From CAXXOK01 sp035353615 (lineage in GTDB: Bacteria > Bacillota > Clostridia > Christensenellales > Aristaeellaceae), in NCBI GenBank assembly GCA_035353615.1, contig DAOPZY010000008.1:1-64000 (forward strand): a stretch of DNA of 64,000 bases, given 5' to 3'. The notes below the pieces were generated by a model. It saw only the letters and a list, made by a program, of their open reading frames with translations. It had not been told where the DNA came from and searched no databases. The position numbers and the translations under genes were made by a program. Below are positions 17,100 through 27,200 of this stretch, one piece after another (the stretch's first letter is position 1; the number at the start of each line of letters is the position of its first letter).

Positions 17100-18443
17100 A
17101 TGAAAAAGACCCTTTCTTTGGTACTTGTGGTTCTGATGCTTACAAGCTTGAGCACGGCTTTTGCCGCGACGCCTGTAGCAGCGAGCACGTTGGCTTACAA
17201 GGGAGAATTGGAAATCATGCACTTCTCCACCTCTGAAGAGTCCGAAGGCAACGGCGGCTCCGATGGCTTCCGTACCGTTCTGGCCGCTTGGTCCGAAGCT
17301 CATCCGGACATCACCCTGACGCAGAACGTGCTCGCTAACGCCGAGTACAAGACGCAGATCGCCACGTTGGCTGCCGCCAACGACCTGCCCGATGTGTTCC
17401 TGCTCCAGGGCATGAACACCATCTCCTGGGCGGATCAGGGCCTTGTGATGGATCTGACCGACGTCATCAAGAGCTCCCCCTACTATGCGGATTACACCAC
17501 CTCCTACTTCACCCCCTTCACCGTGGGCGACAAACTGTACGGCTTCCCGGCGCTGACCGGCGGCACCTGCACCGTAGTCGTGTACGACAAGGCGATGTGG
17601 GCCGAGGCTGGCTTTGACACCTTCCCCACCACGTGGGCGGATGTTGAGAAGGCTTCCGAGTACTTCAACAGCAAGAACATCTCCACCATCGCGTTTGGCA
17701 ACGGCGGCCAGTGGCAGCTGAACTCCTGCTTCCTGTCCACCCTGGGCGACCGCTACACCGGTCCCGAATGGTTCAGCAGCCTGATCAACAAGGGCGGCGC
17801 GAAATTCACCGATCCGGCTTTCGTTGCGGCTTTGACCGAGACCCAGCGTCTGTTCACCCAGACCAAGATCTTCAATGCTGACTACAACGCTGTGACCAAC
17901 GAAGACGCCCGCGAATACTTCATCGCCGGCAAAGCGGCTGCGTTCATCGGCGGCAACTGGGACGAGTCCTACATCGCCACCACGCTTAAAGCTTCCAGCG
18001 AAGAAAAGTACAACAACATCGGCTTCGCCGTGCTGCCGCAGCCCGCGGATGCCACCATGGATCCCAACTCCCAGAACATTGGCTTGGGCTATGCGATCGC
18101 CATCAATCCCAAAGTTGCGTCTGATCCGGACAAACTGGCTGCCGCGATCGACCTGGCTTATGAACTCACCGGCCCCGCTTTCTCCACCTATGTGGCCGAG
18201 AAGTACGCTCTGGGCGGCCTGACCAAGGCTGGCAACGTGGATCTGTCCGACAAGGATGCGATCACTCAGGCGTTCTACAACTGGTCCTATGTGGACACCA
18301 CGCCCTGCGAAATCTATGACTCCTACATCAGCTCTGCTGTTTGGAGCGTAGTGAACACCGATCTCCAGACCATGATCAATGGCGAAATGACCCCCGATCA
18401 GGTGGCTCAGGACGCTCAGGCTGCATACGAGGCGAACTACTAA
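17100..18443 (+). CDS. ABC sugar importer substrate-binding protein (CUT1, family 1)
   Basis: The 447-residue extracellular solute-binding protein has a signal peptide of about 23 residues (MKKTLSLVLVVLMLTSLSTAFA) with no lipobox cysteine. The mature protein shows the family-1 layout: LEIMHFSTSEESEGN at the start, LPDVFLLQGMNTISWADQGLVMDLTD, and an aromatic-rich sugar site with WSYVDTTPCEIYDSY near the end. It starts an operon with two permeases and an alpha-xylosidase, so it likely captures xyloglucan- or cellulose-derived oligosaccharides. A hairpin follows its stop codon. The family is certain; the ligand is inferred from neighbours. Confidence 0.92.
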   Translation: MKKTLSLVLVVLMLTSLSTAFAATPVAASTLAYKGELEIMHFSTSEESEGNGGSDGFRTVLAAWSEAHPDITLTQNVLANAEYKTQIATLAAANDLPDVFLLQGMNTISWADQGLVMDLTDVIKSSPYYADYTTSYFTPFTVGDKLYGFPALTGGTCTVVVYDKAMWAEAGFDTFPTTWADVEKASEYFNSKNISTIAFGNGGQWQLNSCFLSTLGDRYTGPEWFSSLINKGGAKFTDPAFVAALTETQRLFTQTKIFNADYNAVTNEDAREYFIAGKAAAFIGGNWDESYIATTLKASSEEKYNNIGFAVLPQPADATMDPNSQNIGLGYAIAINPKVASDPDKLAAAIDLAYELTGPAFSTYVAEKYALGGLTKAGNVDLSDKDAITQAFYNWSYVDTTPCEIYDSYISSAVWSVVNTDLQTMINGEMTPDQVAQDAQAAYEANY

Positions 18444-18487
18444 GCTAGTTACGGCCCCCATTGACAGTCTGCTGGCAATGTGAAAAG

Positions 18488-18527
18488 CCGTTCTGCCTGC
18501 TTCCTTGTGGGCAGAACGGTTTTCTTT
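18488..18527 (+). terminator. intercistronic terminator-like hairpin after the binding-protein gene
   Basis: CCGTTCTGCC (18488-18497) and GGCAGAACGG (18510-18519) form a 10-bp stem followed by TTTTCTTT. Lying between the binding-protein and first permease genes, it should reduce, not abolish, downstream transcription and stabilise the upstream mRNA. Confidence 0.75.
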
Positions 18528-18557
18528 CATACCCTAAGGCAACGGGAGGTTACTGTT

Positions 18558-19451
18558 ATGCTTGACTCCATCAGGCCCCGAAAAAGTACGATTTTCCTCT
18601 ATTTGATGATACCGGTGGCAATCTATGCGTTCACGGTTTTTGTGCCGCTGGTTACGGCGTTGGTTTTCAGCTTCTTTGAGTGGAAGGGCGGCCCGGTGAA
18701 AACTTTTAACGGGCTTACCAATTACATCGCTCTTGTGAACGATGCCACTTTCTGGAAGGCTTTTGGCAACAACATTTATCTGGTTGTGGCCTGCTTGATC
18801 GGGCAAATTGGCATTGCATTTCTGCTGGTGCTGCTGGTCAATTCCAAACAGGCTAGATTCAAATACATCCACCGCACGTTCGGCTTTTTCCCCAGCACAA
18901 TTTCCGCTGTCTGCATCGGTATGATTTGGACGATGGTCTATCATAACCAATACGGCATACTCAACTGGTTTTTAACCGCGATCGGCCGCGCGGATCTGTG
19001 TCAGGTTTGGCTGAATAACACGGAACATATCATGCTGATTGTGACGATTCCGCTGATCTGGCAATTTATCGGTTATTACATGGTGATTATCTTTTCGGCA
19101 ATCGCGTCCATCGACAGCCAGATTTTTGAAAGCGCTGAAATCGACGGCGCTAACGCCTGGCAAACCGCGACCAACATTACTTTGCCCCTGATTAAAAATA
19201 CCATGCTCGTTTGCATTACGCTGTGCATCGCGGGCAACATGAAAGCATTCGACAATATTTACACCATGACCAAAGGCGGCCCCGGAACGTCGTCCATGGT
19301 TATGGCCATGTACGGATACAAAATTTCGTTTGAACAAAGCAATATGGGCTACGGCAGCAGTATTTCCGTTGGCATCTTCGTGCTTTCACTGCTGGTTATC
19401 GGCGGCTCGCAGTGGCTGGTGAAGCGAATTACCAGAAGGGCGGAGGTGTGA
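18558..19451 (+). CDS. ABC sugar importer permease 1 (MalF/UgpA type)
   Basis: The 297-residue protein has about six membrane segments and the EAA loop ESAEIDGANAWQTATNITLP near residue 200. ATG 18558 was chosen because GGGAGG lies at 18544-18549; an upstream in-frame extension falls in the terminator hairpin. It pairs with the second permease to form the channel of the importer and ends 5 bp before the next start. No ATPase gene is in this operon, so a shared MsmX-like ATPase is presumed. Confidence 0.92.
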   Translation: MLDSIRPRKSTIFLYLMIPVAIYAFTVFVPLVTALVFSFFEWKGGPVKTFNGLTNYIALVNDATFWKAFGNNIYLVVACLIGQIGIAFLLVLLVNSKQARFKYIHRTFGFFPSTISAVCIGMIWTMVYHNQYGILNWFLTAIGRADLCQVWLNNTEHIMLIVTIPLIWQFIGYYMVIIFSAIASIDSQIFESAEIDGANAWQTATNITLPLIKNTMLVCITLCIAGNMKAFDNIYTMTKGGPGTSSMVMAMYGYKISFEQSNMGYGSSISVGIFVLSLLVIGGSQWLVKRITRRAEV

Positions 19452-19456
19452 CAGCC

Positions 19457-20311
19457 ATGGCAAAGAAAGGAAAACTCGGCGTCCGAAAAGGCATTTCCGG
19501 TTTCTTTATCAACTTGGTGCTGTGGGTTTTCTCCCTGTCCTGCGTATTTCCGCTTGTCTGGATGCTCTATTCTTCGCTGAAGGAAAAGCGCGTTTTCAAC
19601 GCCGATATCATCGGCCTGCCGAAATCGCCGACCCTTTACAATTATATCCGCATTTTGAGCAATAAGGATTACCACCTTGCGGAAGCCATGTTCAACAGCA
19701 TGCGGACCACGTTCCTCAGCATTATCCTGATCGTCCTGTTCAGTTTTGTGGTGGGGTACATCCTTTCGCGCGTTCGTTTCAAGCTGAACCGTCCGCTTTA
19801 TGTGGTTTTCCTGATGGGCATGCTCATCCCCGTTCACTCCCTGCTGGTGCCGATTTATGTGGTGTTTAAGAGCCTGAACATCAACGACAAGTGGTTTACG
19901 CTGCTGTTGCCATACGTGAGCTTCGGCTTGCCGATGGGCGTGTTTCTGGTTGAAGGGTTTATTAAGGGTATCCCCATATCCTTGGAAGAAGCCGCATCTA
20001 TTGACGGCAGCTCGTTCTCCAACACCCTGTGGCGGATTATCCTGCCCATTTGCCAGCCGATTCTGGTCACGGTGGCAATCATTCAGGTTTTCAGTTGCTG
20101 GAATGAGTTCGCATTCGCATTGGTGCTGATTAAAACAGTCGGCCTGCAAACCGTGCCGTTGGCGTTAACGCAGTTCAAGGGGCAGTTCGCTTCGGACTAT
20201 CCAAAGCAGATGGCCTCCATGCTGCTGACAATGGCCCCGATTGTTATCCTCTACTTTGTGTTTAACAAGGAAATTATCAAGGGTATGGTTGCCGGAGCCG
20301 TTAAAGGCTGA
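19457..20311 (+). CDS. ABC sugar importer permease 2 (MalG type)
   Basis: The 284-residue membrane protein has six predicted helices and the EAA loop LEEAASIDGSSFSNTLWRII near residue 180. It ends in the typical MalG-type tail GMVAGAVKG. ATG 19457 follows GGAGGTG (19442-19448) at the end of the preceding gene; an earlier in-frame extension would overlap that gene further and was rejected. It forms the second half of the import channel with permease 1 and is followed after 29 bp by the alpha-xylosidase gene. Confidence 0.92.
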   Translation: MAKKGKLGVRKGISGFFINLVLWVFSLSCVFPLVWMLYSSLKEKRVFNADIIGLPKSPTLYNYIRILSNKDYHLAEAMFNSMRTTFLSIILIVLFSFVVGYILSRVRFKLNRPLYVVFLMGMLIPVHSLLVPIYVVFKSLNINDKWFTLLLPYVSFGLPMGVFLVEGFIKGIPISLEEAASIDGSSFSNTLWRIILPICQPILVTVAIIQVFSCWNEFAFALVLIKTVGLQTVPLALTQFKGQFASDYPKQMASMLLTMAPIVILYFVFNKEIIKGMVAGAVKG

Positions 20312-20340
20312 CGCAGTAATAACAAACGGAGTGAATCTTC

Positions 20341-22602
20341 ATGAAGTTTACAGACGGGTTCTGGTTGCCCAGGGCTGGAATGGAACTGGTCAATTGCAGA
20401 GAAGTGCAGGATACGCGTCGGGAAGGCGATTCCATTGTGGTGTACTGTTCCCATGTGCCGGTAACCGAACGGGGAAGAATTCTCAACGCGCCTATGATTA
20501 CGCTTACGTTCAGGGCGCCGCGCGAGGGAATCCTTTCCCTTACGGTGGAACATTTTCAGGGCGGTGCGGACACCGAACCGAAATTCGAGCTTTTTGAGCA
20601 GGTCGGTTCACTGAACATACAGGAGCAGGAGGACGCCATCACCCTGACCAGCGGCACGCTGACGGCGGTCATCGGTCGCAAGCCATTCAGCCTGAATTAT
20701 TACGAAAACGGTCATCGCCTCACCGGGCTGGGCGAGCGCCATATGGGCTTTGTGAAAACCCCGGACGCCACCTTTATGCGCGTGAAACTGGACGTCGGGG
20801 TGGGCGAGAAGATATTCGGCCTTGGCGAACGGTTTACGCCGTTTGTGAAAAACGGCCAGACGGTGGATATTTGGAACGAGGACGGCGGCACCGCGTCGGA
20901 GCTTTCCTATAAAAACATCCCCTTCTATGTGACCAACCGGGGGTACGGCGTTTTCGTAAACAGCACCGGGCGGGTGAGCTACGAGCTATGCAGCGAGGCG
21001 GTCGAGAGCGCGCAATTCTCCCTGCCGGGTGAAAAACTGGAATTTATGCTGATCGGCGGCGGCTCAGTTAAAAAAGTAATCGAGAACTATACGGCCCTCA
21101 CCGGCCGCGCGGCTCAACTGCCGGCGTGGAGTTACGGTTTGTGGCTGACGACCTCCTTCACCACGCAGTATGATGAAAAGACGATCCTTTCCTTTGTGGA
21201 CGGCATGGCGGAACGCAATATTCCGCTGCATGTGTTCCACTTTGACTGCTTCTGGATGAAGGGATATGAATGGTGCAACTTTGAATGGGACCGCGAGATG
21301 TTTCCCGATCCTGAAGGATTGCTTCGCAAGCTGAAGGAGCGCGGACTGCATACCTGCCTGTGGATCAATCCTTACATCGCGCAGAAATCGCCGCTGTTTC
21401 AACAGGCCAAGGCACAGGGCTACCTGTTGAAGCGCGAAAACGGCGATGTTTGGCAGTGGGATATGTGGCAGGCTGGCATGGGCATTGTGGACTTTACCAA
21501 CCCGGAGGCGTACCGTTGGTACCAGAGCGTGCTCAAACGCTTGCTCGATATGGGTGTGGATTGCTTCAAAACGGATTTTGGCGAGCGCATTCCCACGGAT
21601 TGCCGGTATGCGGATGGAAGCGATCCGGTGATGATGCACAATCTATATACGCTGCTGTATAACCGTTGCGTATTTGAGCTTTTGGAAAAGGAGCGGGGCG
21701 CGGGGGAGGCCATTGTGTTCGCGCGCAGCGCGACCGTCGGCAGTCAGCGCTATCCGCTGCATTGGGGCGGCGACAGCACCAGCACATTCCCGTCGATGGC
21801 GGAATCCCTGCGCGCCGGGCTGTCGCTCGGCCTGAGCGGGTTTTCCTACTGGAGCCATGATATCTCCGGGTTTGAGGATATGGCGTCGCCGGAGGTTTAC
21901 ATGCGTTGGGCACAGTTTGGCCTGCTGAGCAGCCATTCCCGCCTGCACGGGTCCAGCAGCTACCGGGTGCCGTGGCTGTTTGGCGAGCGGGCGTCGGATG
22001 TGGTCCGGCAGTTTGTGAACCTGAAATGCCGCCTGATGCCCTATCTGTTCGCCACAGCGACAGAATCGCAAAGCACAGGTTTGCCCATGATGCGGGCGAT
22101 GGTGATGGAGTTCCCGGGCGACCGAGCCGCCGAGGATTTGGACCGGCAGTATATGCTGGGCGAAAAGCTGCTGGTCGCGCCGATCCTGCAGGAGGATGGT
22201 CAGGTGGAGTATTACCTGCCCGCAGGCCGTTGGACCCATCTGTTAAGCGGAGAAGTGGCTGTTGGCGGTAGCTGGCGTAAGGAATGCTACGACTTTGACA
22301 GCCTGCCCCTCTTTGTGCGGGAGGGCACGATCTTACCCATGGGCGCGAGCGAAACCCAAGCGGATTATGATTATCTGGATGGGTTGGAAGCAAGAGTCTA
22401 TCAGCCCACAGAGGCGACGGCCACCGCCGTGGTGGTTGAACCCCATGGGCAAAAGGAACTGGTGCTGACCGCTCACAAAACGGGGGAACAGGTCCGGTTT
22501 GAGGCGGTTGGAGAACACCACGGGATTCGCGTAGCTGTTTACGAAGGCGGCACGGTCAGGCACGCGGTATTGGAAGCCGGGCAGACCGTCGTCACCCTGT
22601 AA
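20341..22602 (+). CDS. yicI: alpha-xylosidase, GH31 (YicI type)
   Basis: The 753-residue intracellular GH31 enzyme resembles E. coli YicI from its N-terminus (MKFTDGFWLPRAGMELV) to its C-terminal beta domains. The nucleophile is Asp412 in KTDFGERIP and the acid/base is Asp478 in HWGGDST. The KTDFGE form, with Phe after the nucleophile, is typical of alpha-xylosidases rather than alpha-glucosidases. It releases alpha-linked xylose from the non-reducing end of xyloglucan oligosaccharides or isoprimeverose. There is no signal peptide. It is the last gene of the importer operon, and cellobiose phosphorylase across the LacI gene could consume the beta-glucan backbone, so the two enzymes fit one pathway. 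Confidence 0.93.
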   Translation: MKFTDGFWLPRAGMELVNCREVQDTRREGDSIVVYCSHVPVTERGRILNAPMITLTFRAPREGILSLTVEHFQGGADTEPKFELFEQVGSLNIQEQEDAITLTSGTLTAVIGRKPFSLNYYENGHRLTGLGERHMGFVKTPDATFMRVKLDVGVGEKIFGLGERFTPFVKNGQTVDIWNEDGGTASELSYKNIPFYVTNRGYGVFVNSTGRVSYELCSEAVESAQFSLPGEKLEFMLIGGGSVKKVIENYTALTGRAAQLPAWSYGLWLTTSFTTQYDEKTILSFVDGMAERNIPLHVFHFDCFWMKGYEWCNFEWDREMFPDPEGLLRKLKERGLHTCLWINPYIAQKSPLFQQAKAQGYLLKRENGDVWQWDMWQAGMGIVDFTNPEAYRWYQSVLKRLLDMGVDCFKTDFGERIPTDCRYADGSDPVMMHNLYTLLYNRCVFELLEKERGAGEAIVFARSATVGSQRYPLHWGGDSTSTFPSMAESLRAGLSLGLSGFSYWSHDISGFEDMASPEVYMRWAQFGLLSSHSRLHGSSSYRVPWLFGERASDVVRQFVNLKCRLMPYLFATATESQSTGLPMMRAMVMEFPGDRAAEDLDRQYMLGEKLLVAPILQEDGQVEYYLPAGRWTHLLSGEVAVGGSWRKECYDFDSLPLFVREGTILPMGASETQADYDYLDGLEARVYQPTEATATAVVVEPHGQKELVLTAHKTGEQVRFEAVGEHHGIRVAVYEGGTVRHAVLEAGQTVVTL

Positions 22603-22670
22603 CGGCACGTTGATACGATACGGGAATCCGAATTGCGGGCGTATATCGCCCCAAAGATGATCCGGGCAAT

Positions 22671-22775
22671 AAACTCACGGAGAACGGAAGTACGCGGTTA
22701 AACCCATGGCGGGCTGGATTTGCCAGACCCGGCATGGGCGGTGACCGCGGAGCGCTGATTCATCCGTGAGTTTTT
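22671..22775 (+). terminator. long nested hairpin after the alpha-xylosidase gene
   Basis: Four stems are nested. AAACTCACGG (22671-22680) pairs with CCGTGAGTTT (22764-22773); CGCGGT (22693-22698) with ACCGCG (22744-22749); CCCATG (22703-22708) with CATGGG (22733-22738); and CGGG-TGG (22710-22717) with CCA-CCCG (22723-22731). The outer stem ends in TTTTT. It can work as the operon terminator, but it is far larger than needed and could be a structured RNA. The remainder of 22603-23097 holds nothing recognisable. Confidence 0.65.
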
Positions 22776-23097
22776 GCTTTTGATTTGAAGCTGACGGACT
22801 CAGGCTCAAAGCCGGCAACGTTCACCCGCGCAGACACGCTCAGCGAGCCAGCATAAAAGCTATGCGAAGTTGACGTTCTGGGGCTGTTATCAGGATTTTT
22901 AGCATCGATGCGGAATCAGGCGGAAGGAAATGTTCGGAAGCCTTTGAAATAGGATGCGTCGGGAAGGAGGATCTGCACCAGAAGGGTAAAACGGAAAGCA
23001 GATTGAACACCGGCGCGTTCGTTTGCCGATGAAAACACTTAACCAAAAGAAAAAGGCGCGCGAAAACCTATCGAAAGCCGATGGGCGAAAGAACCGC

Positions 23098-23817
23098 TTA
23101 ATGCTTGCCCGCAGGGTCGGAAGGGTTTGCCTCCGGGCCATTGGGTTGGGAGGACTGCGCTTGCGACGGGGTTGCCTTTGCTTCGCGGCACTTTTGCCTT
23201 TGGACGCGATCCTGCCAATCCAGACCCGCGCCCACGGCAAGCCCTGCGCCAATCCCGATGGGAAGCGAAAGGGTCATGTTTCCGGTGGATGCGCCAAAGG
23301 ACAGACCAACCGCGACGCCCAGTAAAAGGTAGATAGAAAGCCAGGAAAACACAGGCTTTTCCTTGATAAAGCGCGGGCCTTCCACGCCTTCGCCCTGCCG
23401 GACAAACCCGAACTTTTGCAGTACGCGCATGGATTGTTGATTGTTCGGCTCTGTTTCGGCGGTTACGGCATACACGCCGGGTTGGGCAAACGCCCAATCG
23501 ATGGATGCGCCCGCCGCTTCGGTGGCATACCCTTTACCACGGCAGGCTTCAAGCAAGCCGTAGCCGATTTCCACCTCGCCGTTGATCGGGACTCCCTTGT
23601 AGCAAAGGTCCCCGACCCGTTCCCCGTGGCGCAGGCGAATATCCCATGCCGCATACCATTGGCGGGCTTCCGGGTGCTTGCGGCTGCCTTCCAGCATCTC
23701 GCCATAGGCGAGTTTCATTGTTTCGTCAGGCTCCTCATTGATCAGCGCTTCCATTTGTTCATCGGTCATCAGTTGCAGTTCAAGCCGTTTGGTTTTAAAC
23801 CGATGTTGCACAGCCAT
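23098..23817 (-). CDS. GNAT acetyltransferase with C-terminal membrane segments
   Basis: The 239-residue protein combines a RimJ/RimL-type GNAT domain (about 1-155) with a hydrophobic C-terminus. The acetyl-CoA loop is visible as ACRGKGYATEAAGA near residues 90-104, followed by the late motif AETEPNNQQSMRVLQKFGF. Two membrane segments follow (about 160-200, with glycine-rich LSIYLLLGVAVGLSFGAS), then a hydrophilic tail rich in Ser, Pro and Asn. The membrane tail is unusual for RimJ-like enzymes. The gene stands alone; substrate unknown. ATG 23817 has AAAGGAG upstream on the coding strand. Confidence 0.8.
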   Translation of the reverse strand: MAVQHRFKTKRLELQLMTDEQMEALINEEPDETMKLAYGEMLEGSRKHPEARQWYAAWDIRLRHGERVGDLCYKGVPINGEVEIGYGLLEACRGKGYATEAAGASIDWAFAQPGVYAVTAETEPNNQQSMRVLQKFGFVRQGEGVEGPRFIKEKPVFSWLSIYLLLGVAVGLSFGASTGNMTLSLPIGIGAGLAVGAGLDWQDRVQRQKCREAKATPSQAQSSQPNGPEANPSDPAGKH

Positions 23818-24118
23818 AGCAAAACTCCTTTTTGTCTTGAAAAGGCAACGTTTGTAAGCCCCTGAAAGGCGACCGCTGAGCGTTTGACGGTGCCAAACGG
23901 GATCGCGTCACAGTTTATCATAAAAAATGGTTTTGATAAAGCGGAGACGGTTATTACCGGGGTATTTTGGCTTTTCCACGCTTTCATTCTGGTTGGCGAG
24001 CGTCTGTGCGAATGGATTGCGCGCGGGTTCCTACTCTTTTATGGAACGGGACGGTTGTTTACAAGAGCAAAAACAAGCCGAATAACGCTCTGTGGGCTGA
24101 AAATTGGCCGTATCCGCA

Positions 24119-24147
24119 TTGCCAACGCGTTGAGATTGATGTACAAT
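24119..24147 (+). promoter_or_regulatory. promoter of the SH3b/Ig-like protein gene
   Basis: TTGCCA (24119-24124), 17 bp and TACAAT (24142-24147) form a plausible promoter, 77 bp upstream of the start. The rest of 23818-24223 holds no gene. Confidence 0.55.
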
Positions 24148-24223
24148 TTCGTTGTTCAGGGATGATTTCTCATCGACTGCACGTTTGAATTGTGAAATCT
24201 CCAAAAAATCGGAGGGATCCGCC

Positions 24224-27200
24224 ATGAAACGGATGATATCGATCTGTCTGGCTCTTGTGTTATTGCTTGCGATGATCCCCATGGCTTCGTCCATGGCTAT
24301 CTCGCAGTATGGCTATGTTACGGGGGGATGGCTTCGCCTGCGTTCTTCCGCATCCTTTGACGCCAGCACAATCAGTTCTTATTACACAGGCACGCAAGTG
24401 AAAGTGATTGGCACGACCGGGAATTGGTATCAGGTGGAAACGCCCGATGGCAACACCGGATATATGTATGCTTCGTATATATCATTTTCCGGCGGCGGCA
24501 CCGGCACATCCTACGTAACCAGCAGCAACGGCTACGGCGTGCGCATGCGCAGCGGCCCCGGCACGGGCTATGGCATCGTCGGGGTGTACAGCGTAGGCAC
24601 GGCCGTTACCGTGCTGCAAACCGGCGCTTACTGGAGCAAAATCCAAATTAACTCCACTGTTGGCTACATGATGAACAAGTACCTGACCAGCGGCGGCGGT
24701 GGCGGCGGCTCGGGCGACAGCGCCACGGTTTGGAGCGCCAACGGTTACGGCGTGCGCCTGCGCTCCGGCCCGGGCACCGGGTACAGCATCATCGGCGTAT
24801 ACAGCGTTGGCACGCTGGTGAGTGTGATTACGCACGGCGACGTGTGGGATTATATCAGCGTTGGCAGCCGTTCCGGCTACATGATGAATACCTACCTGCA
24901 CTACAACAGCACTCGCAACGTAACCGCCGTAACGCTCAACAACACCACGCCGGTGGTAGGCACCGTGCTGAGCGCGGCCTCGATCACCCCGAGCGACGCG
25001 ACCGTGGATTACGCCTGGTATTCCGGCGCAACCAAGGTAGCCACCACCTCCACCTACACCGTGCTGAGCGCCGATCTGAATAAACAGATCAAACTCACCG
25101 TAACCGGCAACGGCGATTATACGGGAAGCGCAACTACCGCGCTTACAAGCCCCGTGGCAGTTGGGCAGGAGATTACCAGCGCGGCGCTGAACAACGATTC
25201 GCCAGTGGTCAGCGATGTGCTGAAAGTGATATCCCTCCAGCCCTCGGGCGCGCAGGTTACCTATCAGTGGTATTCCAACGACGTGCTGGTGGGTACCAAG
25301 TCCACCTATACGGTGGCGGACAGCGACTCCGGCAAGACGATTAAGGTGACGGTCACCGGTACAGGCCTCTATACCGGCTCCTACACGGTTACGGCCTCCA
25401 ACGTGGTGCAGACAAGCGGCACGGTGACCGACGTACGGCTGCTCAACAGCACCAACAACAGCGACGCGGGTATCAATTACCCCAATGTGGGCGATGTTCT
25501 GGTGGCAACCCCGTTGCCGACGACCGCGTCGGTCACGTACAAGTGGGTTTATGCCGATGATACCAGCACCCTGCTTGGCACAGGCAATACGCTCACGGTT
25601 ACCTCCGCCATGCAGTCCCACCAGATTAAGCTGACGATCACCGGTACCGACAAGTACAGCGGCACCGCAACCAAAACCACGGGCGCTGTGGTAAGCCGGA
25701 CGAACATCACCGAGCTTACGCTGAACACGTTTAACCCGAGGTATGATCCCACCGTTTCGGAAAACCATATGACCGCGACCGTCAAGGCGGGCACGACGGA
25801 CGTATCCGATTCCTGCGATTATAAGTGGTACCGGGGCTTGACAGTGGTCGGCACCAACAGCCGCTACTATGCGCTGACCCCGGATGACCGCGGCTTCATC
25901 ATCACGGTAAAAGCTACGGCTAAAACCACGAGCACCTATTCCGGCACCAAGCAGCTTGCGACCACATCGGTGGTGCGGCAACGTCTGGCGTTGGTTGCCA
26001 TCAGCGGTACCAGCAGCCTCACGCCCGGGCATGTATCCGTTGGGGACGTGCTGACCCCGGTGCTCGACGGCGGCCTTGTGACCCCCAACAACCTGAACGT
26101 GACCTGCACGTGGACGCTGAACGGCTCGAGCGCAAGCTCGCTCTCCTACACCGTGCCCAGCGGCGAGGTGGCAGGCAAGGTGCTGACGCTCACGGTTTCC
26201 GCCAAGGGAGATTATTACATCCTCGACCCCGCGACTGAAAAAACAACGCTCTCGGCAACTGCGATTGTGGATTCGACCGCGATCACGGTAACCCTGCCCA
26301 CCACCAACCCGGTTGCCGGCAAGAGCTACGCCTTAACCGCAACCCCGTCAACTGCGGCAGCCACCTACGCGTGGACCGGCGGCGGCGGCGGATCGTATAC
26401 CGGGGCGACCATTACGGTTAACAGCGCGGACATCGGCACAAAAATCAAAATGAAGGCAACGCCTGTGACCGGGTATGCCGGGGTTGACAGCAACCTGAAC
26501 CAGGAAACGCTGCAAGTGAATCCCCAGACGTTTACGGCGACCCTGATCGGTGACTTTGAAGCCGGCGGACAGATCTCCGTGGTCACAACCCCGTCGGATG
26601 CCACCATCAGCTCAGTGGAATGGGTGCTGGTCGGTGTGCGGACAATGGCCGTAACAACCGGTCGCACCTACACCCTCCCGGCAGATTCCAAAGCCGGCTC
26701 CGTACACGCGGTTGTGCATGGCGCAGGCAACTTTAACACTTCATCGGCCACAACGGAGGATCGGCTAATCTGGGACGGCGTTACCGACCGCGCGATTGTG
26801 ATTGACCCGCCCGCCGGGTATGTGGCGCCGGCGGAAGAATCCAGCCTGGATAGCGGCGATACCCTTGAAATCGGGAGCACAGTCACCACCGAAGTGCTTG
26901 TGACGGACACCGTGACCGCGGAACCCACGCCAACCGAAACCGTGTCCGATGAGCCTGTGAACACCGAGGGCACGGAACCTGCCGTAACAGACACAACGGT
27001 AACCGAGCCGACGGTGACTGATACGGTGGATACGGAACCTGTTGTAACCGATGTTGTTACCGACACACCGACGGACACAACCGTTACGGAACCCCAAGCC
27101 GAGGAGCCGACCGATGAAAGCGCTCCGGCTGCAGACACGGTTACGGAGCCGTACGTGGTAACGCTGGACAAATCCACCAGTACGCTCAAAGCCAATACCG

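Noticed and set aside
24152..24223. N-terminal extension of the SH3b/Ig-like protein by 24 codons
   Set aside because: The signal peptide begins at the ATG at 24224, which has GGAGGG at the right distance. The extension would put 24 polar residues ahead of the signal peptide.
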